64,000 bases of DNA from Ornithinimicrobium humiphilum. Its GTDB lineage: Bacteria > Actinomycetota > Actinomycetes > Actinomycetales > Dermatophilaceae. Both the position numbers and the translations under genes were made by a program. Each line of letters opens with the position of its first letter. Within the stretch, counting starts at the first letter, position 1. Shown here piece after piece: positions 47,913 through 57,255 of this stretch. The notes below the pieces were generated by a model. It did no database searches. It was not told where the DNA came from and was given only the letters and a program-made list of their open reading frames with translations. The stretch lies in assembly GCF_006716885.1 (NCBI RefSeq), contig NZ_VFPU01000003.1, positions 1 through 64,000 of the forward strand, in the 5' to 3' direction.

Positions 47913-49013
47913 TCAGCGCTGGTCGAGCGCCTGCGCCAGGTCCTCCCACAGGTCCTCGGGATCCTCGACCCCGACCGAGAGCCGCAGCAGGTTCTCCGGC
48001 ACCGTGTCGACCTCGAGCGGGTGCCGGCGCCGACGCTCGATCTGCGACTCGACGCCTCCCAGGCTCGTGGAGTGCGACCACACGCGCACCGCCGAGCAGA
48101 CCGCCTCGGCCTCGTCCGCGCCGCCGGCGACCTCGATGGAGACCATCGCCCCGAAGCCGGGATAGCGGACCCGCTCGACCGCAGGGTGGCCCTCGAGCCG
48201 GTCGACGAGCAGCTCGGCCGTCGCGCTCGCCCGCTCCAGACGCACGTGCAGGGTGCGCACGCCGCGCAGCACCAGCCACGCCTCCATGGGACCGGGGATG
48301 GCGCCGTGCAGCGTCCGGTAGGTGCGCACCCGCTCCAGCAGGTCGGGCCGGTCGGGCGAGACGACGACGGCGCCGAGGAGGGTGTCGGAGTGCCCGGCGA
48401 GATACTTCGTGGCCGAGTGCACGACCAGGTCGGCGCCCCAGCGCAGCGGCTGCTGGGCGACCGGGGTGGCGAAGGTGTTGTCGCAGGCGACGACCGGCCG
48501 CCGCTCCCCCAGGCGTTCGCGCAGGCGGCGCACCACCCCCACGACGTCGGTGAGCTCCATCATCGGGTTGCTCGGGGACTCCAGCAGCAGCAGGTCGGCG
48601 CCCTCGCAGGCGCGCACGATGCCCTCGGTGTCCTCCGCCTCGACGGTGCGGACGGTCAGCGCCCCCGCGGCGGCGCGCTCGGCGAGCAGCCCGGTGGTGC
48701 CGTTGTAGACGTGCCGCGGCCGCACCACGACGCCACCGACCGGCACCTGGCCGACGACGGCCGCGACCGCCGCCATGCCGGAGGCGAAGGTCAGCGCGGT
48801 GCCCGACTCCAGCGAGCCGAGCACCTCCTCCAGGGCCTCCCAGGTCGGGTTGGACACCCGCGCGTAGTTGACCTCGCCGTCGGCGACGTAGGTCGAGGTC
48901 AGGTGCACCGGGGGGTTGACGGGCGCGCCGGGGACCGGCTGCGGCCGGCCGAGCGCGACGGCGCGGGTCGCCGGCCGGAGGCCGTCGTCGCCGTGTCGGA
49001 GGGGAGACGCCAT
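47913..49013 (-). CDS. Trans-sulfuration PLP enzyme, cystathionine gamma-synthase/lyase family
   Basis: A 366-residue Cys/Met-metabolism PLP enzyme. PLP-site blocks are NYARVSNPTWEALE, FASGMAAVAAVV, DNTFATPVAQQPLRWGADLVVHSATKYLAGHSD (Lys in SATKY), and RYPGFGAMVSIEV at the C-terminal domain. It could be a cystathionine gamma-synthase (methionine synthesis), gamma-lyase or methionine gamma-lyase; the sequence read here does not separate these. It is divergent from putP, and a 15-bp palindrome lies between them. Confidence 0.85.
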   Translation of the reverse strand: MASPLRHGDDGLRPATRAVALGRPQPVPGAPVNPPVHLTSTYVADGEVNYARVSNPTWEALEEVLGSLESGTALTFASGMAAVAAVVGQVPVGGVVVRPRHVYNGTTGLLAERAAAGALTVRTVEAEDTEGIVRACEGADLLLLESPSNPMMELTDVVGVVRRLRERLGERRPVVACDNTFATPVAQQPLRWGADLVVHSATKYLAGHSDTLLGAVVVSPDRPDLLERVRTYRTLHGAIPGPMEAWLVLRGVRTLHVRLERASATAELLVDRLEGHPAVERVRYPGFGAMVSIEVAGGADEAEAVCSAVRVWSHSTSLGGVESQIERRRRHPLEVDTVPENLLRLSVGVEDPEDLWEDLAQALDQR

Positions 49014-49035
49014 GCGCCTACGCTGCCATACTCGA

Positions 49036-49050
49036 CGGACGGACCGTCCG
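49036..49050. promoter_or_regulatory. 15-bp palindrome in the divergent promoter region
   Basis: Perfect arms CGGACGG and CCGTCCG around a single A, between the starts of the trans-sulfuration gene (49013) and putP (49073). Its position and form suggest a repressor operator, for example of TetR type. No regulator gene is adjacent. Confidence 0.45.
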
Positions 49051-49072
49051 ACCTCCTGCGAAGGGCTCAGTC

Positions 49073-50596
49073 ATGAGCGACAGCGCGTTCCAGCTCACCG
49101 CCATCGTCATCTACCTGCTCGGGATGCTGGCCATCGGCTACGCCGCCTTCCGACGCACCTCCGACCTCGACGACTACATGCTGGCGGGCCGCGGCCTGCC
49201 GCCGGGCGTCGCCGCCCTCTCGGCCGGCGCCTCCGACATGTCCGGCTGGCTGCTCATGGGCCTGCCCGGCGCGATCTACGTCTCGGGCCTCTTCGAGTCC
49301 TGGATCGCCATCGGCCTCGTCATCGGCGCCTGGCTCAACTGGAAGTTCGTCGCGCCCCGGCTGCGCGCCTACTCCGAGGTGGCGTCCAACGCCATCACGA
49401 TCCCGAGCTACTTCGAGAAGCGCCTGCGCGACCGCTCGCACGTCCTGCGCATCGCCGCCGGCGTCATCGTGCTCGTGTTCTTCACCTTCTACGTCTCCTC
49501 CGGCATGGTCGCCGCGGGCAAGTTCTTCGACTCCTCCTTCGGCTGGCCCTACATGACGGGGCTGCTCGTGGTCTCCGGCGTGACGCTGCTCTACACGATG
49601 TTCGGCGGCTTCCTCGGCGCGAGCTGGACCGACGTCGTCCAGGGCCTGCTCATGTTCGCCGCCCTGATCACGGTGCCGATCGTGGCGCTCTTCGTGGTGG
49701 GCGGTCCGGGCGAGGCCGTCGACTCGATGCGCGCGGTCAACCCCGACGCGCTCAACCTCTTCGCCGGAGCGGGCGACACCAACGCCCTCCTCTTCGGCCT
49801 CGGCATCTTCTCCACCGCCGCCTGGGGGCTGGGCTACTTCGGCCAGCCGCACATCATCGTGCGCTTCATGGCGCTGCGCAGCGCCGCGGACGCGAAGGCC
49901 GGCCGACGCATCGGCATCAGCTGGATGATCCTCACCTGCCTCGGCGCCATCAGCACCGCGCTGCTCGGCATCGGCTACTTCGCCAACGACCCGGCGCGTG
50001 ACCTGGGCGACCCGGAGACGGTCTTCCTCGTCCTCAGCCAGATCTTCTTCCACCCGCTGGTCGCCGGCTTCGTGCTGGCGGCGGTGCTCGCGGCGATCAT
50101 GTCGACGATGTCGTCCCAGCTCGTGGTCTGCTCCTCCGCGCTCGTCGAGGACCTCTACAACCTGCTCGGCCGTCGGTCGGCGCCGCGCACCGAGGTCATG
50201 CTGGGCCGCCTCGGCGTGCTCGTCGTGGCCCTCATCGCCTTCCTCCTGGCGCTCAACCCCGACTCCTCGATCCTGGAGCTCGTGGCCTTCGCGTGGGCCG
50301 GCTTCGGCGGCGCGTTCGGCCCGATCGTGCTGCTCTCGCTCTACTGGCGACGGCTCACGGCCAAGGGCGCGATCGCCGGCATGGTCACCGGTGCGGTCGT
50401 GGTCTTCGTCTGGGGCAACGTCGACGCCCTGAGCAGTCGCATGTACGAGATCGTCCCCGGCTTCCTCCTCAACCTGCTCGTCGCCGTCGTGGTCTCCAAG
50501 ATGACCGCGCAGGACGACCCGGAGATCCAGGCGGAGTTCGACGCCATGGAGCGTCAGGTGCGCACCGACAAGGTGCTGGAGGAGCAGGAGGCCTGA
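49073..50596 (+). CDS. putP: Sodium/proline symporter PutP
   Basis: A 507-residue SSS-family symporter with about 13 TM helices. Visible parts are the N-terminal YLLGMLAIGYAAFRRTSDLDDYMLAGRGLPPGVAALSAGASDMSGWLLMGLPGAIYVSGL, which holds the sodium and proline site region of PutP, and the SMSSQLVVCSSALVEDLY loop. It imports proline with sodium. GAAGGG is the ribosome site. A 17-bp perfect hairpin ends the gene. Confidence 0.92.
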   Translation: MSDSAFQLTAIVIYLLGMLAIGYAAFRRTSDLDDYMLAGRGLPPGVAALSAGASDMSGWLLMGLPGAIYVSGLFESWIAIGLVIGAWLNWKFVAPRLRAYSEVASNAITIPSYFEKRLRDRSHVLRIAAGVIVLVFFTFYVSSGMVAAGKFFDSSFGWPYMTGLLVVSGVTLLYTMFGGFLGASWTDVVQGLLMFAALITVPIVALFVVGGPGEAVDSMRAVNPDALNLFAGAGDTNALLFGLGIFSTAAWGLGYFGQPHIIVRFMALRSAADAKAGRRIGISWMILTCLGAISTALLGIGYFANDPARDLGDPETVFLVLSQIFFHPLVAGFVLAAVLAAIMSTMSSQLVVCSSALVEDLYNLLGRRSAPRTEVMLGRLGVLVVALIAFLLALNPDSSILELVAFAWAGFGGAFGPIVLLSLYWRRLTAKGAIAGMVTGAVVVFVWGNVDALSSRMYEIVPGFLLNLLVAVVVSKMTAQDDPEIQAEFDAMERQVRTDKVLEEQEA

Positions 50597-50603
50597 GCCT
50601 CGC

Positions 50604-50640
50604 GGGTATGCCGTGCACCCGCCGGGTGCACGGCATACCC
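50604..50640. terminator. 17-bp perfect hairpin between convergent genes
   Basis: Arms GGGTATGCCGTGCACCC and GGGTGCACGGCATACCC match perfectly around a 3-nt loop (GCC), directly between the ends of putP and the CGNR gene. It can terminate both transcripts. The arms contain the over-represented GTATGCC word. Confidence 0.85.
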
Positions 50641-50641
50641 C

Positions 50642-51187
50642 TCAGGCGTCGGCGGCGGCCTGCCGCTCGCGGTAGGCGGCGGCGGCGATCCGGTTGCCGC
50701 AGGTCGTGCTGCAGAAGCGGCGCGACCGGTTGCGGGTGAGGTCGACGAGGACGTCGTCGCAGTCGTCGGCGCCGCAGGTGCCGAGGCGGCCGAGCTCGCC
50801 CGCGCGGACGAGGTCGACCATGGCCATCGCGAACTCCACGGTCATGCGGGTCGCCAGCGGGGCGTCGTCGGAGGTGGCGTGCAGGTGCCAGTCCCAGTCG
50901 TCGTGGCGGACCAGGCGGGGCAGCGCGTGGCTGTCGGCGAGCATCCGGTTGACCAGGTCGACCACGCCCTCCTCCTCGAGCTCCCACATCTGCCGGAAGA
51001 CCGGGCGCAGCGCGCGCACCTCCGCCAGCTCGACGTCGTCGTGCCGGATCGTGCCGCTCCAGCCCCAGCGGGCCACGAAGTCGTCGAGCTGGTCCTGGGT
51101 GACGAGGGTGTCCCCGTCGCTGGAGAGGGTGTTGACCAGGTCGGCGGCGCCCTGCAGGGCGAGTTCGGTGTCATGGGCAAAATGCAT
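50642..51187 (-). CDS. CGNR zinc-finger regulator
   Basis: A 181-residue protein with an N-terminal ABATE-like domain (residues 1-130) and a C-terminal CGNR zinc finger: CGADDCDDVLVDLTRNRSRRFC then STTCGNRIAAAAYRER, with four cysteines and the CGNR tetrapeptide. Such proteins are predicted transcription regulators of stress or export genes. It is divergent from a DMT exporter, and a perfect 12-bp inverted repeat lies between them, suggesting it controls both itself and the exporter. Confidence 0.9.
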   Translation of the reverse strand: MHFAHDTELALQGAADLVNTLSSDGDTLVTQDQLDDFVARWGWSGTIRHDDVELAEVRALRPVFRQMWELEEEGVVDLVNRMLADSHALPRLVRHDDWDWHLHATSDDAPLATRMTVEFAMAMVDLVRAGELGRLGTCGADDCDDVLVDLTRNRSRRFCSTTCGNRIAAAAYRERQAAADA

Positions 51188-51217
51188 GTTGACTCCTGAC
51201 GCTCCTCTCTCATATCG

Positions 51218-51246
51218 TCATGGGTGTCAACGGCTGACACCCATGA
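51218..51246. promoter_or_regulatory. Candidate operator between CGNR regulator and exporter
   Basis: Perfect 12-bp arms TCATGGGTGTCA and TGACACCCATGA with a 5-nt spacer lie between the divergent starts at 51187 and 51297. The core reads GTGTCA-N5-TGACAC. Confidence 0.7.
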
Positions 51247-51296
51247 TCCTATGTCGGGCCGTGACCGGCCCGCTCGTCCGAGAGGAGGCCGCCGCC

Positions 51297-52367
51297 ATGA
51301 CTGCGACCTCGGCCCGTCGTGCACCTTCCACCCCCACCCCCGTGGCCCGACGACAGCGCTCGCCGCGCGCGGTGATGGTCATCGGCCTCCTGCTGGCGCT
51401 CATCTCGGCGTTCACCTTCGGCAGCTCAGGGGCCGTGGCCAAGAGCGTCTTCGCCACCGGCTGGTCGCCGGCCGCGACCGTGACGACCCGCATGGCGCTG
51501 GGCGCGCTCATCCTGTCGGTGCCCGCCGCGCTGGCGATGCGCGGCCGCTGGCACCTGCTGCGACGGGGGCGCACCTGGCTGCACGTGGGGCTGTTCGGCG
51601 TCTTCGCCGTCGCGGGCGCCCAGCTCTTCTACTTCCTCGCGGTCAGCCACCTCTCGGTCGGCGTCGCGCTGATGCTGGAGTACCTCGGTCCGATCCTGGT
51701 CGTCGGCTGGCTCTGGCTGGTCCACGGGCAGCGTCCGCGCCGCCTGACCCTTATCGGCGGCGTCATCGCGATGGCCGGGCTGCTGCTCATCCTCGACGTC
51801 CTCGGCGACGTGCAGGTGAGCACGATCGGCGTGATCTTCGGCATGTGCGCCGCGGTCGGTCTGGCGGTCTTCTTCATCCTCGCCGCCGACGAGAGCAACG
51901 GCCTGCCGCCCATCACCTTCTCGGCGCTGGGCATGGCCGTCGGCACCGTCGTCGTGAGCCTCGCCGGCGTGGTCGGCATCGTGCCCTTCCACGCCAGCAC
52001 CGCCGACACCTCCGTCGCCGGCATCGCGGTGGCCTGGTGGGTGCCGGTGCTGTGGCTCGGTGCCGTCGCGGCCGCCTTCGCCTACGCCACCGGCATCATG
52101 GCCACCCGCATGCTGCAGGCCAAGGTCGCCTCCTTCGTCGGCCTCGTCGAGGTGCTCTTCGCCGTCCTCTGGGCCTGGGCCCTGCTCGGCGAGATGCCGG
52201 CCCCGGTCCAGCTGCTCGGCGGCCTGCTCATCCTCGCCGGCGTCGTGGCGGTCAAGCTCGACGAGCCGTCGCCGGCTCCCGTGGTCGAGCTCGAGGCCAC
52301 CGAGGCGCCCGCCGGCGAGGTGGCCGTGGCCACCGCTTCGGCGGACGCCACGCCCGAGCCGGCCTGA
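51297..52367 (+). CDS. DMT/EamA-family exporter
   Basis: A 356-residue, ten-TM EamA transporter with two repeats (VIGLLLALISAFTFGSSGAVAKSVFATGWSP and MCAAVGLAVFFILAADESNG). A basic N terminus of about 25 residues and an acidic, Ala-rich C-terminal tail flank the membrane part. GAGGAGG precedes the ATG. It sits head-to-head with the CGNR regulator and probably exports the compound the regulator senses; the substrate is unknown. Confidence 0.88.
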   Translation: MTATSARRAPSTPTPVARRQRSPRAVMVIGLLLALISAFTFGSSGAVAKSVFATGWSPAATVTTRMALGALILSVPAALAMRGRWHLLRRGRTWLHVGLFGVFAVAGAQLFYFLAVSHLSVGVALMLEYLGPILVVGWLWLVHGQRPRRLTLIGGVIAMAGLLLILDVLGDVQVSTIGVIFGMCAAVGLAVFFILAADESNGLPPITFSALGMAVGTVVVSLAGVVGIVPFHASTADTSVAGIAVAWWVPVLWLGAVAAAFAYATGIMATRMLQAKVASFVGLVEVLFAVLWAWALLGEMPAPVQLLGGLLILAGVVAVKLDEPSPAPVVELEATEAPAGEVAVATASADATPEPA

Positions 52368-52370
52368 CCC

Positions 52371-53852
52371 TCAGCGGCCGCTCGCCCGCCGCACGAAGTC
52401 GGTGATCCCCTCCGCCTCGTCGCGCCGGGTGGCGGCCCCGAGGTAGGGCATGTGCCCGGTCTCGAAGTAGACGTGCTCGAGGCGGTCGCGCGCCTGCTCG
52501 GTCAGCCGCAGGTGCGCGACCGTGTCCTCGGCCGCGGCGTAGGGCGTGGCCAGGTCGTAGTAGCCGTACTCGATCCGCACCCGCAGGTGGGGGTTGGCGC
52601 GCATCACGCGCTCCAGCTTGTCGGTCACGCTCACCGGACGGCCCTCGAACTCCTTGTAGGACCACTGCCCCAGGGCGTCGGAGAAGACGGCGTAGGGCAG
52701 GTCGAGCTCGGACCGCAGCTCGCTGCGCAGGTAGTGGTGGATCGCGGCGGCGTAGGGGCCGAGCAGCGCGTCGATCGAGGGGTCGGCGTCCATCCCCTCG
52801 GCGATGCCGGAGTGCAGCACGCCCGTGACGCGACCGTCGATGCGCCCGACCGTCAGCCCCTGGTCGCGCAGCAGCTCGGTGCAGAAGCGCCAGTGCTCGG
52901 GCCGCAGGTCGCACCGGTCGAGGTAGTCCTCCGACAGCCCCGTCACCGACGAGAGCCGGGCCAGCAGGTCGGCACGCTCCTCCTCGGTCAGGCGGCTGCC
53001 GCGCCCCAGCGCCCACCGGTAGGTGCCGCTGGCCAGCGTCTCGGCCTCGGCGAGCACCTCCTGCAGGGTCCGTCCCGGGTGCTTGCCGTGGAAGTGCGCG
53101 ATCGCGGCGTAGGTCGGCAGGTAGCACTGGTAGGCGTCGTCGGCGCGCGCGGCGTGGAAGGTCTGGTTGCCGAAGTCGAGGACCGAGCTGATGAGGACGA
53201 GCCCGTTGAGCTGCATACCGAAGCGGGAGAGGAGGTGCTCGGCCACGCCCACGGCACGCGTGGTGCCGTAGGACTCGCCGCAGACGAACTTCGGGCTCAT
53301 CCAGCGGTCCTCGCGGGTGCACCACAGCCGGATGAGCTCGGCGATCTGCTCGACGTCCTTGCCGAAGCCGAGGTAGTCCTTGGCCTTGCCGCCCTTGACC
53401 GCGCGGGAGTGCCCGGTCGACATGGGGTCGATGAAGACCAGGTCGGTGGCGCGCAGCGGCGTGTGCGGGTTGTCGAGCAGGCCGTAGGGCGGCGGCGTCG
53501 GGTCGCCGACCTCGCCGTCGTCGACGACGCGGGGGCCGAGCACGCCCAGGTGCAGCCACACCGAGCTCGAGCCCGGGCCGCCGTTGAAGACGAAGGTGAT
53601 CGGGCGCTCGGTGCGGTCGGCGCCCTCCGGCAGGTCGAGGGTGTAGGCCGTGACGGCGAGCTCGGCGCGGGGCGTCCAGCCCTCGAAGACGTCGTCCTTG
53701 TACTCCTCCTCGCGCAGCACCACGCGCCCGGTCCGAGCGGTGTAGCTCAGCGGGCCCTCGTCGGTCTCCAGGGTGTGGAAGGTCTCGACCAGCAGGTCGC
53801 GGGGCTCGGGGGCGGCGGTCTCGGCGGGCGGGGTCGTCGTGTCGTCGCTCAT
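52371..53852 (-). CDS. S10-family serine carboxypeptidase-like protein
   Basis: A 493-residue alpha/beta-hydrolase of peptidase family S10. The oxyanion block NGGPGSSSVWLHLGV, nucleophile CGESYG, the Asp in YGYYDLATPY, and the His in ETGHMPYLG form a complete triad. There is no signal peptide; the N terminus is acidic and Pro-rich, so it may be cytoplasmic, unlike most S10 enzymes, which are secreted. Substrate peptides are unknown. It starts 55 bp from the divergent lipase-maturation-factor gene. Confidence 0.88.
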   Translation of the reverse strand: MSDDTTTPPAETAAPEPRDLLVETFHTLETDEGPLSYTARTGRVVLREEEYKDDVFEGWTPRAELAVTAYTLDLPEGADRTERPITFVFNGGPGSSSVWLHLGVLGPRVVDDGEVGDPTPPPYGLLDNPHTPLRATDLVFIDPMSTGHSRAVKGGKAKDYLGFGKDVEQIAELIRLWCTREDRWMSPKFVCGESYGTTRAVGVAEHLLSRFGMQLNGLVLISSVLDFGNQTFHAARADDAYQCYLPTYAAIAHFHGKHPGRTLQEVLAEAETLASGTYRWALGRGSRLTEEERADLLARLSSVTGLSEDYLDRCDLRPEHWRFCTELLRDQGLTVGRIDGRVTGVLHSGIAEGMDADPSIDALLGPYAAAIHHYLRSELRSELDLPYAVFSDALGQWSYKEFEGRPVSVTDKLERVMRANPHLRVRIEYGYYDLATPYAAAEDTVAHLRLTEQARDRLEHVYFETGHMPYLGAATRRDEAEGITDFVRRASGR

Positions 53853-53907
53853 CCCCCGACCCTATGCGGCGTGACCGACGGGCGTGGGCGGCCTACCGTC
53901 GAGGGGT

Positions 53908-55152
53908 ATGGAGTGGTTCGTCGCCGAGGACGGATGGCTCGGGCGGGCGGTCCTCGCGCACGCCCTGGCCGGGGGAACGGCCCGGCTCCCGCTGCCGCTC
54001 GCCATGACGGTCTGGGCGGCGATGTGGGCGCTCTACCTCTCGATCGTCAACGTCGGCCAGGTCTGGTACTCCTTCGGCTGGGAGTCGTTGCTGTGCGAGG
54101 TGGGCTTCCTGGCGATCTTCCTCGGCACCGCGCACACCGCCCCGCCGCTGCTCGTCCTGCTCCTGCTGCGGTGGCTGCTCCTCCGGCTCGAGCTCGGGGC
54201 CGGGCTGATCAAGATGCGCGGCGACCCGTGCTGGCGCGACCTGACCTGCCTGCACCACCACCACGAGACCCAGCCGATGCCCGGGCCGCTGTCGTGGTTC
54301 TTCCACCACCTGCCCGGCCCGCTGCACAAGGTCGAGGTGGCCGCCAACCACGTCACCCAGCTCGTCGTGCCCTTCGGGCTCCTCCTGCCCCGGCCGGTGT
54401 CGGGCGTCTGCGCCGGCATCATGCTCGTCACCCAGCTGTGGCTGGTCGCCAGCGGCAACTTCACCTGGCTCAACTGGCTCGCGGTCGTGCTCGCCGCCTC
54501 GGTGCTGCCCGACGCCTTCTGGACCTGGCTGCTCCCCGGCCCCGTGCAGGACTGGCTGGTGCCCACCACGGCCGGCGGCACGCCATACCCCTGGGTCGGG
54601 GCGGTGCTCGTCGTGACCGCGCTGGTCCTGGTGCTGAGCCGGCATCCCGTGCTCAACATGGTCTCGCCGCGGCAGGCGATGAACGCCTCCTTCGACCCGC
54701 TGCGGCTGGTGAACACCTACGGCGCCTTCGGCACCGTGACGAAGATCCGCCACGAGGTCGTGCTCGAGGGACGGGGCACGGACGGCGTGTGGCTCGAGTA
54801 CGGCTTCCGCGGCGAGCCCGGCGATCCGGCGCGCTGGCCGCGGCAGGTCGCGCCCTCCCACCTGCGGCTCGACTGGCTGATGTGGGTCGCCTCGCTGTCG
54901 CGGCGCTACGCCTGGCCGTGGCTGCCCCGGCTGCTGCGGCGGCTGCTCGAGGCCGACCCGGCGACGCTGCGGCTGCTGGCGCACGACCCCTTCTCGGGCG
55001 AGCGGCCGGAGGAGGTGCGGGCCCTGCTCTACCGCTACCGGTTCACGACCTGGGCCGAGCTGCGCGCGACACGCCACGCGTGGCACCGCGAGCTCGTCGG
55101 CACCTTCGCCGCGCCGGTGACGCTCGCGACGGCCGAGCCGGACTGGTGGTGA
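53908..55152 (+). CDS. Lipase maturation factor family membrane protein, apparently shortened
   Basis: A 414-residue LMF1-like protein. The family core is clear: ALYLSIVNVGQVWYSFGWESLLCEVGFLAIFLGTA, LRWLLLRLELGAGLIKMRGD, CWRDLTCLHHHHETQPMPGPLSW, then a C-terminal domain with RYRFTTWAELR. From memory, bacterial members have an additional 70-80 residues, with further TM helices, between the opening EWFVAEDGWLGRAVLAHALAG and this core; here the two are joined directly. An in-frame deletion is inferred. ATG 53908 follows a TACCGT hexamer by 8 nt. Confidence 0.75.
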   Translation: MEWFVAEDGWLGRAVLAHALAGGTARLPLPLAMTVWAAMWALYLSIVNVGQVWYSFGWESLLCEVGFLAIFLGTAHTAPPLLVLLLLRWLLLRLELGAGLIKMRGDPCWRDLTCLHHHHETQPMPGPLSWFFHHLPGPLHKVEVAANHVTQLVVPFGLLLPRPVSGVCAGIMLVTQLWLVASGNFTWLNWLAVVLAASVLPDAFWTWLLPGPVQDWLVPTTAGGTPYPWVGAVLVVTALVLVLSRHPVLNMVSPRQAMNASFDPLRLVNTYGAFGTVTKIRHEVVLEGRGTDGVWLEYGFRGEPGDPARWPRQVAPSHLRLDWLMWVASLSRRYAWPWLPRLLRRLLEADPATLRLLAHDPFSGERPEEVRALLYRYRFTTWAELRATRHAWHRELVGTFAAPVTLATAEPDWW

Positions 55153-55173
55153 GCGCTGTGCTCGAATGGAGGG

Positions 55174-57234
55174 ATGACGAACCCGTTCCTCACCCCCTCG
55201 ACCCTGCCCTTCGCGCTCCCCGACTACGCCCACGCCACCGACGCCCACGCCCGCGAGGCGCTGGAGATCGGGATGGAGCAGCACCTGGCCGAGCTGCGGC
55301 AGATCGCCGAGGACGGCTCGCCCGCGACGGTCGAGAACGTGCTGCACGCCTGGGAGCGCAGCGGGCAGGTGCTGGAGCGGACGCTGTCGGCCTTCTGGGT
55401 GGCCCGGTCGGCGGACACCAACCCCGAGCGCGACGCGATCATGGCCGAGCTCTCGCCCCGGCTGGCCGCGCACTCCGACGCGATCCTGCTCGACCCGGCG
55501 CTCTACGGCCGACTGCGGGCGCTCGCCGAGCGCGCCGAGGCCGGTGAGGTCGAGCTCGACGAGCAGGACGCCTTCAACCTCTCCGAACGCCTGCGCGCCT
55601 ACGAGCGTGGCGGCATCACGCTGCCGGCGGAGCAGCAGGAGCGGCTCCGCGAGCTGAACGGCGAGCTGGCCCGCCTCTCCAACGAGTTCGACACCGCCCT
55701 GGTCGCCGGGCGCAACGCCGCGGCCGTCCACGTGACCGACGAGGCCGAGCTGGCCGGGCTGGCCGAGGACGACGTGGCCCGGCTGCGCGAGGCGGCGCAG
55801 GACCGGGGCCTCGACGGCTGGCTGGTGCCGATCGTCAACACGTCCGGACAGCCGCTCCTCGACAACATGCAGCACCGCGGGCTCCGGGAGCGCATCTACC
55901 GCGCGTCGGTCGGCCGGGGTCTGTCCGGCGAGCACGACACCCGCGACATCCTCGTGCGGATCGCCCGGCTGCGCGCCGAGCGGGCCCAGTTGCTCGGCTA
56001 CCCCCACCACGCGGCCTACGTGCACGAGGTGTCCTGCGCCCGGGGCACCGACGCCGTCAACGACCTGCTGGGCCGCCTGGTGCCCGGCGTGATGCAGATC
56101 CTCGACCGCGAGGCCGAGGCGCTGCGGGCCCGCCTGCGGAGCACCGACCCCGACGCCGACCTCGAGCCCTGGGACTGGCAGTTCCTCGCGACGCAGGAGA
56201 ACGCCGCCACCGCCTTCGACACCGCCCAGCTCAAGCCCTACCTGGAGTTCGAGCGGGTGCTGCACGACGGCGTCTTCGCCGCCGCGACCGCGCTCTACGG
56301 CCTCACCTTCGTCGAGCGCCCCGAGCTCGTCGGCTACACCTCCGAGGCCCGGGTCTACGAGGTCCGCGAGGAGGACGGCTCGGCGCTGGGCGCCCTGGTC
56401 ATCGACCCGTTCACCCGCCCGACCAAGAAGGGCGGCGCCTGGATGACCTCGATCGTCGACCAGAGCGAGCTGCTCGGCGACCTGCCCGTGGTGACCAACA
56501 CCTGCAACGTCCCGCCGCCCGCGCAGGGCTCCCCCGCGCTCATGACCTGGGACAACGTCATCACGCTCTTCCACGAGTTCGGCCACGACCTGCACGGCCT
56601 GCTCTCCGACGTGCGCTACCCCTCGCGGGCCGGCACCTCGGTGCCGCGCGACTTCGTCGAGTTCCCCAGCCAGGTCAACGAGATCTGGGCCTGGGAGCCG
56701 GCGCTGCTCAAGCAGTACGCCCGCCACCACGAGACCGGCGAGCCGATCCCGGACGAGTGGGTCGAGCAGCTCGTCGCGAGCCGCACCGAGAGCGGCTACT
56801 CGACCTTCGAGTCGCTCGCGGCGATGCTGCTCGACCAGGCCTGGCACCAGACCCCGCTCGAGGAGCTGCCCGAGGACGGCTCCGGCGTCGAGGCCTTCGA
56901 GGCCGCCGCGCTCGAGCGCGCCGGGGTGGCCACGCCGCTCGTCCCGCCGCGCTACCGCTCGGCCTACTTCCACCACATCTTCGGCGGCGGCTACGCCGCG
57001 GGCTACTACTCCTACCTGTGGTCCGAGGTCATGGACGCCGACACCGTCGCGTGGTTCCGCGAGCAGGCGACCGAGGAGCAGCCCGGGGGCATGACGCGGG
57101 CCGCCGGCGAGCACTTCCGCCGCGAGCTGCTGGGCCGCGGCGGGTCGATCGAGGCCATGGAGTCCTACCGCCGGTTCCGCGGCGCCGAGCCCGACGTCAC
57201 GCACCTGCTGGCGCGCCTCGGCCTGGCCTCCTGA
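55174..57234 (+). CDS. M3-family metallopeptidase (peptidyl-dipeptidase Dcp/oligopeptidase type)
   Basis: A 686-residue zinc peptidase that cleaves short peptides in the cytoplasm. The zinc motif HEFGH is at residues 467-471 (LFHEFGHDLHGLLS), and the downstream Glu is in the DFVEFPSQVNEIWAWEP block. The C terminus with YFHHIFGGGYAAGYYSYLWSEVMDADTVAWF is a hallmark of Dcp-like enzymes. Full length for the family. It follows the LMF gene on the same strand at 21 bp and may be cotranscribed. Confidence 0.92.
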   Translation: MTNPFLTPSTLPFALPDYAHATDAHAREALEIGMEQHLAELRQIAEDGSPATVENVLHAWERSGQVLERTLSAFWVARSADTNPERDAIMAELSPRLAAHSDAILLDPALYGRLRALAERAEAGEVELDEQDAFNLSERLRAYERGGITLPAEQQERLRELNGELARLSNEFDTALVAGRNAAAVHVTDEAELAGLAEDDVARLREAAQDRGLDGWLVPIVNTSGQPLLDNMQHRGLRERIYRASVGRGLSGEHDTRDILVRIARLRAERAQLLGYPHHAAYVHEVSCARGTDAVNDLLGRLVPGVMQILDREAEALRARLRSTDPDADLEPWDWQFLATQENAATAFDTAQLKPYLEFERVLHDGVFAAATALYGLTFVERPELVGYTSEARVYEVREEDGSALGALVIDPFTRPTKKGGAWMTSIVDQSELLGDLPVVTNTCNVPPPAQGSPALMTWDNVITLFHEFGHDLHGLLSDVRYPSRAGTSVPRDFVEFPSQVNEIWAWEPALLKQYARHHETGEPIPDEWVEQLVASRTESGYSTFESLAAMLLDQAWHQTPLEELPEDGSGVEAFEAAALERAGVATPLVPPRYRSAYFHHIFGGGYAAGYYSYLWSEVMDADTVAWFREQATEEQPGGMTRAAGEHFRRELLGRGGSIEAMESYRRFRGAEPDVTHLLARLGLAS

Positions 57235-57255
57235 GCAGCCCCCCACCCCCTCGAC

